Below are positions 28,840-36,947 of a DNA stretch of 48,333 nucleotides, piece after piece (within the stretch, counting starts at the first letter, position 1; each line of letters opens with the position of its first letter). Below the pieces are notes generated by a model. That model saw only the letters and a list, made by a program, of their open reading frames with translations, searched no databases and had not been told where the DNA came from. The position numbers were made by a program, and so were the translations under genes. Source of the stretch: Elusimicrobiota bacterium (GTDB lineage Bacteria; Elusimicrobiota; Elusimicrobia; UBA1565; UBA9628); the NCBI GenBank assembly GCA_027327915.1, contig DAHVWT010000010.1:1-48333 (forward strand), given 5' to 3'.

Positions 28840-30195
28840 ATGCCCTCCTTCTCCCTCCCCAGGAAAGTCGTCCTCTCCCACGGAACGCGCACGCCGGTCG
28901 GGCATATCGCCCACTCCCTGGCGACGGTGCGGCCCGAGGCCCTCATGCAAAGCGCCGTCGAGTCGACGTTGCGCCGCGCGAAGCTCCCCAAGGAGGCTGT
29001 CGACGGCTTGATCGTCGGCTGGGTGGGCCAGGTTTTCTCGGCGCCCAATATCGCGCGGGTGACGCTGCTCAAGTCCGGGCTCCCGGAAAAGGCCCAGGCG
29101 GTGACCGTCCAGAACAACTGCGTCTCCTCGATCGAGTCCGTTTGCGCGGCCGCGCGGGCCATAGCGATGGGCGAGGGAGATGTCTACATCGCGGGAGGGA
29201 CCGAGTCCATGTCCCGCCTTCCTTACTCGATCGACGGAAGCCGGGCGATGAAGGAGCTCCGGAGCCTCGACACGGTCAAGGAAAAATGGGGGACGATCCT
29301 CCAGAGCCCGGATGTCATCATCGACGACGCCCTCGAGCAGGGGCTCACCGACCCGGTCAAGAAGATCAACATGGCGGCGACCGCCGAGGTCTGCGCCCAA
29401 ATGTACGGCATCTCGCGGGAGGCCCAGGACGATTTCGCCCGCCAAAGCTTCGCCCACGCCCTCGAGGGTTGGAAGAGCCAATTTTACGAGACCCATGTCG
29501 TGCCCTTCCAGAGCGGCGGCCAGACGCTGCTTGACAAGGACGAGTACCCCTTCCTTCGCGAGAGCCTCCCGCAAAAACCCGCCATGTTCGCGAAGGCCCC
29601 GGCGCTCTTCGACCACTCGAGCTACCCCATCGAGAATTTCTTCAAGGATTACGGCGTCCACATGGACGGCGTCCCCTACCAGCCGGGACGCTCCCGCGGG
29701 ACGGTGACGCTCTTCAATTCCTGCGGCCGGTCGGACGGCGCGAGCGCGATCGTCGTCGCGTCGGAGGAGAAAGCCCGGGCCCTGGGCCTTGAGATCCTGG
29801 GCGAAATCCGCGGCTGGGCCTTCCACGGCAACAACCCGGCCCACATGGGGGTCGCCCCCGCCCTCGCGGCTCCCGACGCGCTTAAAAACGCCGGACTGCG
29901 CTTCGACGACCTGGACTCCATCGAGCTCCACGAGCCTTTCGCCGCGACGGTGCTCTCCATCTTCAAGTTGGGCAAGGAGAAGTTCGGCTGCGACTGGGAG
30001 GGCAAGTTCAAGTCCGGGGCTCTCAACCCCCACGGCGGCTCGATCGCGATCGGCCACCCCCTGGGCGCGACCGGGACGCGGCTGCTGCTCAACCTGCTTT
30101 ATTCAATGCGCCTCAACCCCATGTCCCGGCACGGCATGATCGCCGCCTGCGCCGGAGGCGGCATGGGCGGCGCGCTCGTCGTCCGGAAGGTCTGA
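28840..30195 (+). CDS. acetyl-CoA acyltransferase (FadI/long thiolase type)
   Basis: 451 residues from the ATG at 28840. The nucleophile C94 is in VQNNCVSSIES, the base histidine in GGSIAIGHPLGATGTR and the final cysteine in AACAGGGMGG. An insertion around residues 170-300 makes it longer than the first thiolase, as in FadI and related beta-oxidation thiolases. It is monocistronic and ends 23 nt from the convergent ATPase gene. Two thiolases within 5 kb suggest fatty-acid or CoA-ester metabolism, but no dehydrogenase or hydratase partners are present. Confidence 0.9.
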   Translation: MPSFSLPRKVVLSHGTRTPVGHIAHSLATVRPEALMQSAVESTLRRAKLPKEAVDGLIVGWVGQVFSAPNIARVTLLKSGLPEKAQAVTVQNNCVSSIESVCAAARAIAMGEGDVYIAGGTESMSRLPYSIDGSRAMKELRSLDTVKEKWGTILQSPDVIIDDALEQGLTDPVKKINMAATAEVCAQMYGISREAQDDFARQSFAHALEGWKSQFYETHVVPFQSGGQTLLDKDEYPFLRESLPQKPAMFAKAPALFDHSSYPIENFFKDYGVHMDGVPYQPGRSRGTVTLFNSCGRSDGASAIVVASEEKARALGLEILGEIRGWAFHGNNPAHMGVAPALAAPDALKNAGLRFDDLDSIELHEPFAATVLSIFKLGKEKFGCDWEGKFKSGALNPHGGSIAIGHPLGATGTRLLLNLLYSMRLNPMSRHGMIAACAGGGMGGALVVRKV

Positions 30196-30218
30196 AAAGC
30201 TCGAAGAGAGCGGCCCCG

Positions 30219-31367
30219 CTAGAAAAGCCTTCCCTTTCCCTGTCCCCAGAGTTCGGCTAAAAACTCCTCGATTGGAATGATTTCATTGCCGGCATCGCTC
30301 TTGCGCCGATGCTCCTCCAGGCAAACGATCAGGCGCCGCTTGAGGCGCAAATCCTCGGCTAGGGCGGATAGGGAGCGCTCCTCGCGCGGGGAAACGGTCC
30401 TTTTGGCCTTGACTTCGATGGCGATGTCGTCGCCCAAAAGGAAATCCACCTCGAATTGCGACAAGCTGCGCCAGTAGGAGAGGGGTTTGTCGGACCCGTG
30501 ATACTCGAGGGCCGCCTTAAGCTCCGTGAACACCAGGTGCTCCAAGGCTTTGCCGAAAAGATCCCCATGCCGCTCGATCTCGAAACGGCCCAAGAGCTCG
30601 TTGACCACGCCGAGATCGAAAAAATAGAACTTGGGGGTGGCGACGGCTTTGCGCGTGCGGGTTTTCCGGTAGGACGGAAGCTCATAGCCGACCAGGGTGT
30701 CGTAGAGGATCTGGAAATAGCCTTTGACAGTGTTGAGCGGCAGGCCGGTATCATTGGCGATGTTCGTATAGTTGATTTGTTCGGCGTTGCTCAGGGCGGC
30801 CACGGTGAGGAAGCGGTTGAAATGGCCGACATGGCGCGTGAGGCCCTCGGCGCGGATTTCCTCCTCGAGATAGAGACCGACGTAGTTCTTCAGCTCTTCC
30901 CGGTAATACGGCGAATCGATGATTCCCGGGAGCGATCCCCGGCGCACGCGGTCATCAATGCGGGCCTCCCCCAATTCGGCCGTGACGAGAGGAAAAAGAT
31001 GCCGGCGCCAGAGGCGCCCCGGCAGGAGATTGATTCCGGAGCGGCGCAGCTTGCGCGCGCTCGATCCGGTCATCAGAATTCTCAGGGCCTTGTTCCGATC
31101 GAGCAGGACCTGCGCCTCGTCGAAGAGCTCGGGGAGTTTTTGCGCTTCGTCGATGACGACGATCCGGGTTCGCGGGGAGAGCCGCTGCCTGAGGAGTTCG
31201 GGATGGGCGCTCAACTCCCGGTAGGTATTGGTTTCCGATAGATCAAAATACCGGGCCTCCGGACCCAGGCTTTTCGCCAAGGTGCTCTTGCCGGTTTGCC
31301 GCGGCCCGAGCAGCAGGAGGGATTTCTTTCGCAACAATCCTCTTAAATCGAGGATTCTCCGATACAT
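30219..31367 (-). CDS. AAA-type ATPase of the DUF4143 family
   Basis: 382 residues. The N-terminal P-loop domain has LLLGPRQTGKSTLAK (Walker A) and RIVVIDEAQKLPELF (Walker B with Asp-Glu-Ala-Gln). The C-terminal DUF4143 part has VDFLLGDDIAIEVKAK, a PD-(D/E)XK nuclease-like Asp...Glu-Val-Lys motif. Such proteins are common, often in variable regions, and are of unknown function. The ATG at 31367 lies seven bases after CATAAT. The promoter is covered by a perfect 24-bp palindrome, so a dimeric regulator, possibly acting in an autoregulatory loop, is expected. Confidence 0.85.
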   Translation of the reverse strand: MYRRILDLRGLLRKKSLLLLGPRQTGKSTLAKSLGPEARYFDLSETNTYRELSAHPELLRQRLSPRTRIVVIDEAQKLPELFDEAQVLLDRNKALRILMTGSSARKLRRSGINLLPGRLWRRHLFPLVTAELGEARIDDRVRRGSLPGIIDSPYYREELKNYVGLYLEEEIRAEGLTRHVGHFNRFLTVAALSNAEQINYTNIANDTGLPLNTVKGYFQILYDTLVGYELPSYRKTRTRKAVATPKFYFFDLGVVNELLGRFEIERHGDLFGKALEHLVFTELKAALEYHGSDKPLSYWRSLSQFEVDFLLGDDIAIEVKAKRTVSPREERSLSALAEDLRLKRRLIVCLEEHRRKSDAGNEIIPIEEFLAELWGQGKGRLF

Positions 31368-31374
31368 TACAAGT

Positions 31375-31403
31375 ATTATGCATTATTTCATGAAATAATG
31401 CAA
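31375..31403 (-). promoter_or_regulatory. promoter of the DUF4143 ATPase gene with a 24-bp palindromic operator
   Basis: TTGCAT (31403-31398), a 17-nt spacer and CATAAT (31380-31375) form a good sigma70-type promoter. A perfect 24-bp palindrome (31379-31402; half-site TGCATTATTTCA) runs from the -35 to the -10 and would be occluded by a bound dimer. Confidence 0.7.
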
Positions 31404-31411
31404 TTGTGTTA

Positions 31412-31417
31412 CATATT
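31412..31417. repeat. target site duplication, left copy
   Basis: CATATT directly before the left end of the IS, repeated at 33058-33063 directly after its right end. Confidence 0.75.
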
Positions 31418-31458
31418 CCCAAATCCTCAAGCAAGGCCCGGGGCTGAAGAAATAAAAT

Positions 31459-31519
31459 ACCTCGCGTCCCGACGGTAGGGAAGAATCGGTGAAAAGGCGA
31501 AACTTTTCACCCGCGAGGT
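31459..31519 (+). promoter_or_regulatory. hairpin that would hide the transposase ribosome-binding site in read-through transcripts
   Basis: The outer stem is ACCTCGCG (31459-31466) with CGCGAGGT (31512-31519). The inner stem is GGTGAAAAG (31488-31496) with CTTTTCACC (31503-31511). The Shine-Dalgarno GAGGTG (31515-31520) lies in the outer stem. A possible internal -10 (TAAAAT, 31453-31458) would start transcription near 31465, leaving most of the outer left arm out of the native mRNA. Confidence 0.6.
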
Positions 31520-31525
31520 GAAAGT

Positions 31526-32827
31526 ATGATACTTCAGAACGGGCACCGTTGGAAAGTCGAAAAATCCAAGGAAGTGGTGACGACGTCGTTTGCCGGGCTG
31601 CCGCTTTTGACGGAGCTGGCGCACCATACGGGGCTTGTGGAGGCGCTCGACAGCCTGCCGGGACTGTGGAAGCGCCGCGGGATCTACAAGAGCTCGGACT
31701 ACATCCTGGGCCTGGCGATGACATTGATCGCTGGGGGCGAGGGGTTGGACGACACGCGCGTGCTCAAGGGAGACGGAGGTCTGGGCCGCCTGGCGTTTTC
31801 GGGCCTTCCGGCGGCCAACAGCTTCGGGGAGTTCCTGCGGCGCTTCACGCGGCGCGGCGTGGCTCGACTGGGCGATATCGTGAGCCGCCAGGCCCTACGT
31901 TGTCTCAAGCCGGGGCAGACCGTCACGTTGGACATCGATTCGACGGTCATCGAGTCGGACAAGAAGGAGGCGAAGCGAACGTATAAGGGGGTGGACGGCT
32001 ACAACCCGTTGTTGGCCTGGCTCGACGAACTGGACGTCTTCGTGGGCGGGGTGTTTCGAGAAGGGAACGCCTCGCCGCAGTCGCACATCCTGTCTCTTTT
32101 GCGCTGGTGCCGCAGACGCTTGGGGAGCGCGAAGCTCCGGTTCCGCTCGGACAGCGCGGGGTATCAGTTGAAGGTCATGGAACATTGCCACCAGCACGGC
32201 ATCGAGTTCGCGATCCGGGCGGATCTTGACGCTTCGGTGCGGGCGACGATCGAGGCCATCCCGCGGAAGGACTGGCAGCTGGTGGTGCGGGAGCACGACA
32301 CGTTCCTGCTGGCGGAGACGGTCCACGCTCCGGGACAGGTGGGCAACCGTTCGCAAGCCCCCCTGCCGGCCTTTCGCTTGGTGGTGGTACGCCGCACGGG
32401 GCAGTTGGACCTGTTCCGGGACCCCATCGAATACTACCCGATCATCGCGAACTTGCCCGAATCATTGAGCGCGCAAGAGGTCCTGGACTTCTACAACGGC
32501 CGTGGGCGCATGGAGAAGGCGATCGGGGAAGCCAAGAACGGCTTCGCGCTGCACTGGCTGCCGTGCGGGGAGCTCTTGGCCAACGCGGCGTACTTCCAGA
32601 CCGCGCTCCTGGCCTACAACCTGGCGCGGATGTTGAAGCTGGCGGCCCTGCCGGAGAGCTGGCAAGGGCTCTCGATCAAGAGCCTTCGCTTCCGGCTGCT
32701 CTGCCATGCGGGCGTCATCATCCGCCACGCGAGGCGATTGATCTTGCGGCTCTCGGAGGGTTTCGCCTTCTTCTCGGAGTTCGAAAACGCTCGTTGGGCC
32801 GTGTTGTCGCCGTCCTGGGCGACGTAG
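31526..32827 (+). CDS. IS1380 family transposase
   Basis: 433 residues, intact. The DDE catalytic residues are visible in LDIDSTV (D136 or D138), FRSDSAGY (D209) and the GRGRMEKAIGEAKNGF segment (Glu), the IS1380/IS4-group arrangement with the basic N-R-x-E-x-I-x-x-x-K pattern. It cuts and rejoins the element ends. The ATG follows GAGGTG by about five bases, and that site can be sequestered by the upstream hairpin. Codon use is similar to the neighbours, so the element is adapted to GC-rich hosts. Confidence 0.92.
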   Translation: MILQNGHRWKVEKSKEVVTTSFAGLPLLTELAHHTGLVEALDSLPGLWKRRGIYKSSDYILGLAMTLIAGGEGLDDTRVLKGDGGLGRLAFSGLPAANSFGEFLRRFTRRGVARLGDIVSRQALRCLKPGQTVTLDIDSTVIESDKKEAKRTYKGVDGYNPLLAWLDELDVFVGGVFREGNASPQSHILSLLRWCRRRLGSAKLRFRSDSAGYQLKVMEHCHQHGIEFAIRADLDASVRATIEAIPRKDWQLVVREHDTFLLAETVHAPGQVGNRSQAPLPAFRLVVVRRTGQLDLFRDPIEYYPIIANLPESLSAQEVLDFYNGRGRMEKAIGEAKNGFALHWLPCGELLANAAYFQTALLAYNLARMLKLAALPESWQGLSIKSLRFRLLCHAGVIIRHARRLILRLSEGFAFFSEFENARWAVLSPSWAT

Positions 32828-32910
32828 GGAAGTTTCAGCGGCCCTTAAAATTCGCCAGCCAACCCGCCCTGTGGATAACTTTGTCCGGATGATGACGTTC
32901 GCCCCAAGAA

Positions 32911-33027
32911 GCGTTCTCGATGCCGTTGGCCGGGGCGTGCCGGAGGCCGACTGACGCATGCAGGAGGCCGAGGCCCGAGCGGCGGCTTCTGGCCGACCGC
33001 GTCCCCGGCCAACGGCGTCGAGAACGC
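32911..33027. repeat. long inverted repeat (25-bp stem) in the IS tail
   Basis: The arms at 32911-32935 and 33003-33027 are complementary over 25 bp with only one position off, which would be a G-U pair in RNA. They enclose a 67-nt loop between the transposase stop and the right terminal repeat. No T-tract follows. Confidence 0.75.
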
Positions 33028-33057
33028 GGCCTTTCAGGGCTTAACTGAGGATTTGGG

Positions 33058-33063
33058 CATATT
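33058..33063. repeat. target site duplication, right copy
   Basis: CATATT immediately after the right terminal repeat, identical to 31412-31417. Confidence 0.75.
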
Positions 33064-33108
33064 AAATAGCGCCGGGAATTCCAGGGGCTTTTGCCGCCGG
33101 ACCCCGGG

Positions 33109-34023
33109 CTATCCCCTGGGGTGGAACTTGCGGTGGGCGTCCTTCAAGGCCGAGCGCTCGAGGTGGGTGTAGATCTGCGTCGTGGCGAGGCTCGCGTGTC
33201 CCAGCATCTCCTGAACGGCCCGCAGGTCGGCGCCGCCTTGGAGCAGGTGGGTCGCGAAGCTGTGGCGCAGAAGGTGCGGGTGGAGCGGCCGGCTCAATTG
33301 CGCCCTCGTTCCCAAGGCCCGCAACTCCTTATAGACTTCCGCCCGGCCGAGCCGGCGGCCGCTGCGGCTTAGGAAAAGCTCCGCCGCCTGGCGCTTGCCG
33401 GAAAATTTCGAGAGCCTGATCTCCTGATACCGGCGCAGCGTTCGCGCGACGGACTCCGGAATCGGGACCAAGCGCTCCCGGGAGCCCTTGCCGAACACCC
33501 GCACCCAGCCGTCCGCCAGGTTCAAGTCCTCGGGCTTGAGGCCCAGAAGTTCGGAGACCCGGATCCCGCTGGCATAGAGGAGCTCCACGATCGCCCGCAG
33601 GCGCAACGCCTGGAAGCCTTCCCCGCCCAAGGCGCCGAGGAGGCTCTCGATGTCCCCCAGGGAAAGAGTCTTGGGAAGGCGCGCGCTTTGCCGCGGGGAG
33701 CGGAAGGCCGCGGCGGGGCTCGCCGCCATTCTGCCCTCGGAAACCTGGAAGGCGAAGAAGGACTTGACCGCCTCGAGCTTTCGAAAGACCGAACTCGCCT
33801 TGAGGCCTTTCTCCGAAAGGCTCTCGATCCAGGCCGAGATGTCTCCCGAGGAGGCCTTCTCGGGAGTCCGCCCGCGCTCCTTGATCCCGGCCAGGAACTG
33901 CCTCAGGTCCGAGACATACGCGGCCAGCGTATTGGGAGACAGCCGACGCTCTAGCGACAGGTATCGCGCGTAATCGGCGAGAAGCCCGCCGGCCGGAGGA
34001 CGGCTTTCCTCCGGCTCGGGCAT
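33109..34023 (-). CDS. tyrosine recombinase, XerC/XerD type
   Basis: 304 residues, the usual Xer length. It has an N-terminal SAM-like DNA-binding domain (YLSLERRLSPNTLAAYVSDLRQF) and a catalytic domain with Arg in SGIRVSELLGL, Lys in FGKGSRERLVPI, the HxxR box HPHLLRHSFATHLL, and LGHASLATTQIYTH with the histidine and nucleophilic tyrosine. It probably resolves chromosome dimers at dif. XerC cannot be told from XerD here. The ATG overlaps the recA stop (TGATG), an unusual but sensible pairing of recombination genes. Confidence 0.9.
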   Translation of the reverse strand: MPEPEESRPPAGGLLADYARYLSLERRLSPNTLAAYVSDLRQFLAGIKERGRTPEKASSGDISAWIESLSEKGLKASSVFRKLEAVKSFFAFQVSEGRMAASPAAAFRSPRQSARLPKTLSLGDIESLLGALGGEGFQALRLRAIVELLYASGIRVSELLGLKPEDLNLADGWVRVFGKGSRERLVPIPESVARTLRRYQEIRLSKFSGKRQAAELFLSRSGRRLGRAEVYKELRALGTRAQLSRPLHPHLLRHSFATHLLQGGADLRAVQEMLGHASLATTQIYTHLERSALKDAHRKFHPRG

Positions 34024-35123
34024 CAGCGCAGCGCGGGAACCTTGGCGGGCCGGGCAGCGAGCTCGGGCGCCTTCGCCTTGGGCGCCGAGTCCTGGGCGGA
34101 ACCGTTCGAGGCGGCCGCGTCCTCGGGCGCCACGAGGAATTTATCCCGCAGGGCCTTCTCGAGCCGCGCGGCGATCTCGGAATTCTGGCGCAGGGTCGCC
34201 TTCGCGTTCTCGCGCCCCTGGCCCAGGCGCTCGCTTCCGTAAAGGATCCAGCTCCCCGACTTCTCAAGGAGGCCGCTCTCGACGCCCATGTCGATGAGGC
34301 AGCCCTCGCGGCCGGCGCCCTTGCCGTACATCATCTCGAACTCGGCCGTGCGGTAGGGAGGGGCCATCTTGTTTTTCACCACCTTGACGCGCACGCGGGA
34401 ACCGACGACGACGTCGCCGTCCTTGATGTTCTCGATGCGGCGGATGTCGAGGCGGGCCGAGGCGTAGAACTTCAGAGCGAGCCCTCCCGTCGTCGTCTCG
34501 GGGTTGCCGAACATGACGCCGATCTTGTGGCGGATCTGGTTGATGAAGACGAGGCTCGTCCTCGATCGCGCAATCGATGAGGTCAGCTTGCGCAAGGCCT
34601 GGCTCATCAGGCGCGCCTGAAGGCCCACGTGCTGGTCTCCCATCTCTCCCTCGATCTCGGCCTTGGGAACCAAGGCCGCGACCGAGTCCACGACGATGAT
34701 GTCGAGGGCGCTCGACCGAACCAGGCGCTCGGTGATCTCGAGGGCCTCCTCGCCGGAGTCAGGTTGGGCGATGAGGAGGTTTTCCACCTCGACGCCCAGG
34801 CCCTTCGCGTAGTGCGGGTCGAGGGCATGTTCGGCGTCGATATAGGCCGCGCCGCCGCCCAGCTTCTGGGCCTGGGCCACGGTTTGAAGGGCGATGGTGG
34901 TCTTTCCCGAAGCCTCCGGTCCGTAAATCTCGGTGATGCGCCCTCGGGGGAGCCCGCCGACGCCGAGAGCGAGATCGAGGGCCAGGACCCCGGTTGGGAT
35001 CGTCTCGACCTTGATCTTCGCCGCCCGCTCTCCCAGCTTCATGATCGCTTCCCGCCCGTAATCCTTCTCGATCTGAGCGAGCGCCGTTTCGAGGGCCTTC
35101 GCCCGAGCTCCGTCTAGGGACAT
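34023..35123 (-). CDS. recA: RecA recombinase
   Basis: 366 residues. Walker A is GPEASGKT (68-75), Walker B is in [10 protein letters not shown], followed by the loop L1/L2 region ([42 protein letters not shown]) and a C-terminal domain ending in an Ala/Pro/Lys-rich tail rather than the acidic tail of E. coli RecA. It catalyses homologous pairing and stimulates LexA-type self-cleavage. The ATG has GGAGG about 8 nt upstream. Its own promoter may lie directly after the preceding gene; a GAACGTTC palindrome and a small hairpin are in the leader. Confidence 0.97.
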   Translation of the reverse strand: MSLDGARAKALETALAQIEKDYGREAIMKLGERAAKIKVETIPTGVLALDLALGVGGLPRGRITEIYGPEASGKTTIALQTVAQAQKLGGGAAYIDAEHALDPHYAKGLGVEVENLLIAQPDSGEEALEITERLVRSSALDIIVVDSVAALVPKAEIEGEMGDQHVGLQARLMSQALRKLTSSIARSRTSLVFINQIRHKIGVMFGNPETTTGGLALKFYASARLDIRRIENIKDGDVVVGSRVRVKVVKNKMAPPYRTAEFEMMYGKGAGREGCLIDMGVESGLLEKSGSWILYGSERLGQGRENAKATLRQNSEIAARLEKALRDKFLVAPEDAAASNGSAQDSAPKAKAPELAARPAKVPALR

Positions 35124-35195
35124 GGATCTATCCTCCGCGCCGAACGTTCCCGCCGTAGCGGGCCAGCCCCGGGGGCGGGACTGGGTGCTATTTTA
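35124..35195 (-). promoter_or_regulatory. candidate recA promoter and leader
   Basis: TAAAAT (35195-35190) with a weak TTCGAA 16 nt upstream would start transcription near 35183. The leader of about 60 nt contains a CCCGC/GCGGG hairpin (35149-35162) and a GAACGTTC palindrome, then the Shine-Dalgarno GGAGG. Confidence 0.35.
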
Positions 35196-35208
35196 CCACA
35201 TGAGGGCT

Positions 35209-35745
35209 TCATTCGAAGATCTTTCGCTCGAAAATTTGAATGCTCGTCCGAAGATCGACGCGCGCGGGCGCCGGAGGGCGCGGCGCGACCGGCGGCGGAA
35301 GATACGGATCGTAAAAGCCGGAGGGCTTCGGGGGCTTTGAGCGCTCCGGCGGGCGGGGAGCCGGCTCCTCGAGAACGCGCATCACCGTGTCCTCGTCCAT
35401 CCACCAGGAGACGTTGGGAGAGCGCTTCGGCGGCCCATAGAGGAGCGCCAAGTTCAGGGCGATTTGCTGGGGGGAATGCTTCTCGCTGTAGGATTTCGTC
35501 GCGATCATCTGAATCTCCACTAAAAACCAGCCCTTGAATCCCAGGCGGAGTTCGTCAATGAAGGCCGGCAGGCCCTTGGCGCTTCCCCGTCTAATCATAT
35601 AACGGTCGACCCCCTCTTTTTGTTCCCGGATTTCCGGCCAGGGCGCGAGCGGCGGATAGCGGCGCTTGACGCTCCAAAGGGTTTCTCCAAGGGTCAAGCC
35701 GGCCAAGTGGCGCTTGAGAGCCGGAACGGCCGCGACGGAAAGCAA
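35209..35745 (-). CDS. exported protein of unknown function
   Basis: 178 residues if the TTG at 35745 is used. The same frame is open upstream to about 35877 and encodes a convincing signal peptide there (FIFCRRLLSVALCCLPL), so the true start is probably further up. No ATG or GTG is available; a CTG at 35808 (LKQIRF) is possible. The mature part starts GLTLGETLWSVKRRYPPL, has a central beta-rich stretch and a Pro-rich tail (PRPPERSKPPKPS, YLPPPVAPRPP). I recognise no family. The signal-peptide region is made by a dispersed repeat shared with the gene at 18232-18762. It lies between the beta-lactamase-like gene and recA. Confidence 0.6.
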   Translation of the reverse strand: MLSVAAVPALKRHLAGLTLGETLWSVKRRYPPLAPWPEIREQKEGVDRYMIRRGSAKGLPAFIDELRLGFKGWFLVEIQMIATKSYSEKHSPQQIALNLALLYGPPKRSPNVSWWMDEDTVMRVLEEPAPRPPERSKPPKPSGFYDPYLPPPVAPRPPAPARVDLRTSIQIFERKIFE

Positions 35746-35853
35746 AGGGAGGCAACAGAGGGCGACAGACAGCAGCCGGCGGCAAAAAATAAATCGAATT
35801 TGCTTCAGACCTTCCGTAGCCTTCCTTGGCCCTCTTTGGCTATCCGTTGCTTC
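35737..35853. repeat. dispersed imperfect palindromic repeat, copy 2 (in coding sequence)
   Basis: The left arm (AGCAAAGGGAGGCAACAGAG...) and right arm (CTTCCGTAGCCTTCCTTGG..., ending GGCTATCCGTTGC) are imperfect inverted copies of each other around an AT-rich centre. The minus strand begins GCCAAAGAGGGCC and contains CTGTTGCC like copy 1. It starts at the stop of the beta-lactamase-like gene. Confidence 0.6.
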
Positions 35854-36932
35854 TAGTCCCGCAACGCCAAGGACCGCCTATGACCGCCGCGGCGGCGGTG
35901 ATGGACGATACGGACGGGATTGGCGCCCCAGAAAGGGAAGGTCGCGTGCCCCAGCCTGGTGATGAAGCTCTTGGCGACGCGGTAGTTGGGATTGCGCCCG
36001 GTAAGCACCGTCATCAAGTAGGGGCCTCGCGGCGTAAAAATGATGGCGCTGTCGTGGCAGGCTCGGCGCAAAAGTCCCGTCTTGTGCGCGATCTCCCAGC
36101 CGGCGGGCAGGCCTTTGGCAAGGCGCGTGGCCACGGCTTTCTTCTCGCGCAGGATGTCGAGCATCGTCTGGCTCGATGCCGGATCGATGAGCTGGCCTCG
36201 GTAAATCCGCTCAAGGAGAGAGGACATCTCCCGGGCGGTCGTGTAGTTCTCGTTGGCGACCCGGCCGCTGCGCAGGCTCATCCCCTGACGGGAAATCGAC
36301 GTCTTCACCAGCCCCAACTGGGCGAAGTGCTCTCTCAGGTAGTCATAGCCCAAAAGCCTGATGAAGACCGCAGCCGCGGTATTGTCCGACTCGGTGATCA
36401 TGTGGCGCAAAAGCTCGCGCACGGTGATGTGGGTTCCCGCGGGCCGCCACTTCAGAGAACCCGAGCCGGAGCGCCGGTCTTTGCGGCCGATCACCTCGAT
36501 ATCGTCGAGCGACATTCCCCCCTCGTGGATCTTCGCGAAGACACAAGCCATGATCGGGACCTTGATGAGACTCGCAGATGGAAAAAGCTCGTCCGGATGA
36601 TAGGTCCAGCGCTCCCCGCGGCTGAGATCCTCGAGTTCGACGGCGACATGGCCGGGATAGCGGCGGGTCAGCTTCGAGATCCGACCGACCATGCGCCGCC
36701 AGTCGGTCTCCTGCTGGGCGGCGGGGGCGCCCGGCAGGACGGGTTTGACGGAGGAGATGATCTGCTGGGCTTGCGCGGCGAGATCAGGCTCCTTGGCATC
36801 CTTCCACGTGAGGCGATAGCCCAGCGTATAGGAGGAGACGGCGACGAGGAGAGCCGCCGTCAGGAGAAGGACGGCGCGGCTCAGGGTGAGCGGGAACCTT
36901 GAGCGCCGACGTCTAAGACGGATGCGCTGCAA
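35853..36932 (-). CDS. beta-lactamase-like serine hydrolase (class A fold), membrane-anchored
   Basis: 359 residues. A very basic N terminus and one hydrophobic segment (about 18-38) anchor a periplasmic domain. It has the serine active site SLIK (S121, K124), an SDN loop (182-184, TESDNTAA) and HKTG near residue 283. The region that would carry Glu166 of true class A enzymes reads ANENYTTAREM, so hydrolysis of beta-lactams is uncertain. It could be a DD-peptidase-like or cell-wall enzyme. The basic, His/Arg-rich tail is unusual. The start is a TTG with GGGAG upstream, 15 nt after clpC. Confidence 0.8.
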   Translation of the reverse strand: MQRIRLRRRRSRFPLTLSRAVLLLTAALLVAVSSYTLGYRLTWKDAKEPDLAAQAQQIISSVKPVLPGAPAAQQETDWRRMVGRISKLTRRYPGHVAVELEDLSRGERWTYHPDELFPSASLIKVPIMACVFAKIHEGGMSLDDIEVIGRKDRRSGSGSLKWRPAGTHITVRELLRHMITESDNTAAAVFIRLLGYDYLREHFAQLGLVKTSISRQGMSLRSGRVANENYTTAREMSSLLERIYRGQLIDPASSQTMLDILREKKAVATRLAKGLPAGWEIAHKTGLLRRACHDSAIIFTPRGPYLMTVLTGRNPNYRVAKSFITRLGHATFPFWGANPVRIVHHRRRGGHRRSLALRD

Positions 36933-36947
36933 GCGGGGCTCCCTGCC

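Larger units (their letters stand above)
31418..33057 (+). mobile_element. IS1380-type insertion sequence, complete
   Basis: 1640 bp bounded by 12-bp perfect terminal inverted repeats, CCCAAATCCTCA at 31418-31429 and its complement at 33046-33057, with partial matching for about ten more bases inward. A 6-bp direct repeat CATATT flanks it; IS1380 elements usually make 4-5 bp, so one base may be chance. It has a single intact transposase gene. It sits about 9 nt upstream of the -35 of the DUF4143 ATPase promoter. The 230-bp stretch between the transposase and the right end holds a long hairpin and no gene. Confidence 0.87.

Noticed and set aside
32911-33027. Integron attC site
   Set aside because: The arms lack the conserved GTTRRRY/RYYYAAC boxes and no integron integrase is near; the nearby tyrosine recombinase is a Xer protein.
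35141-35162. LexA box in front of recA
   Set aside because: GAACGTTC is palindromic but lacks the spacing of known LexA sites (GAAC-N4-GTTC or CTG-N10-CAG), and no lexA gene is here to compare.
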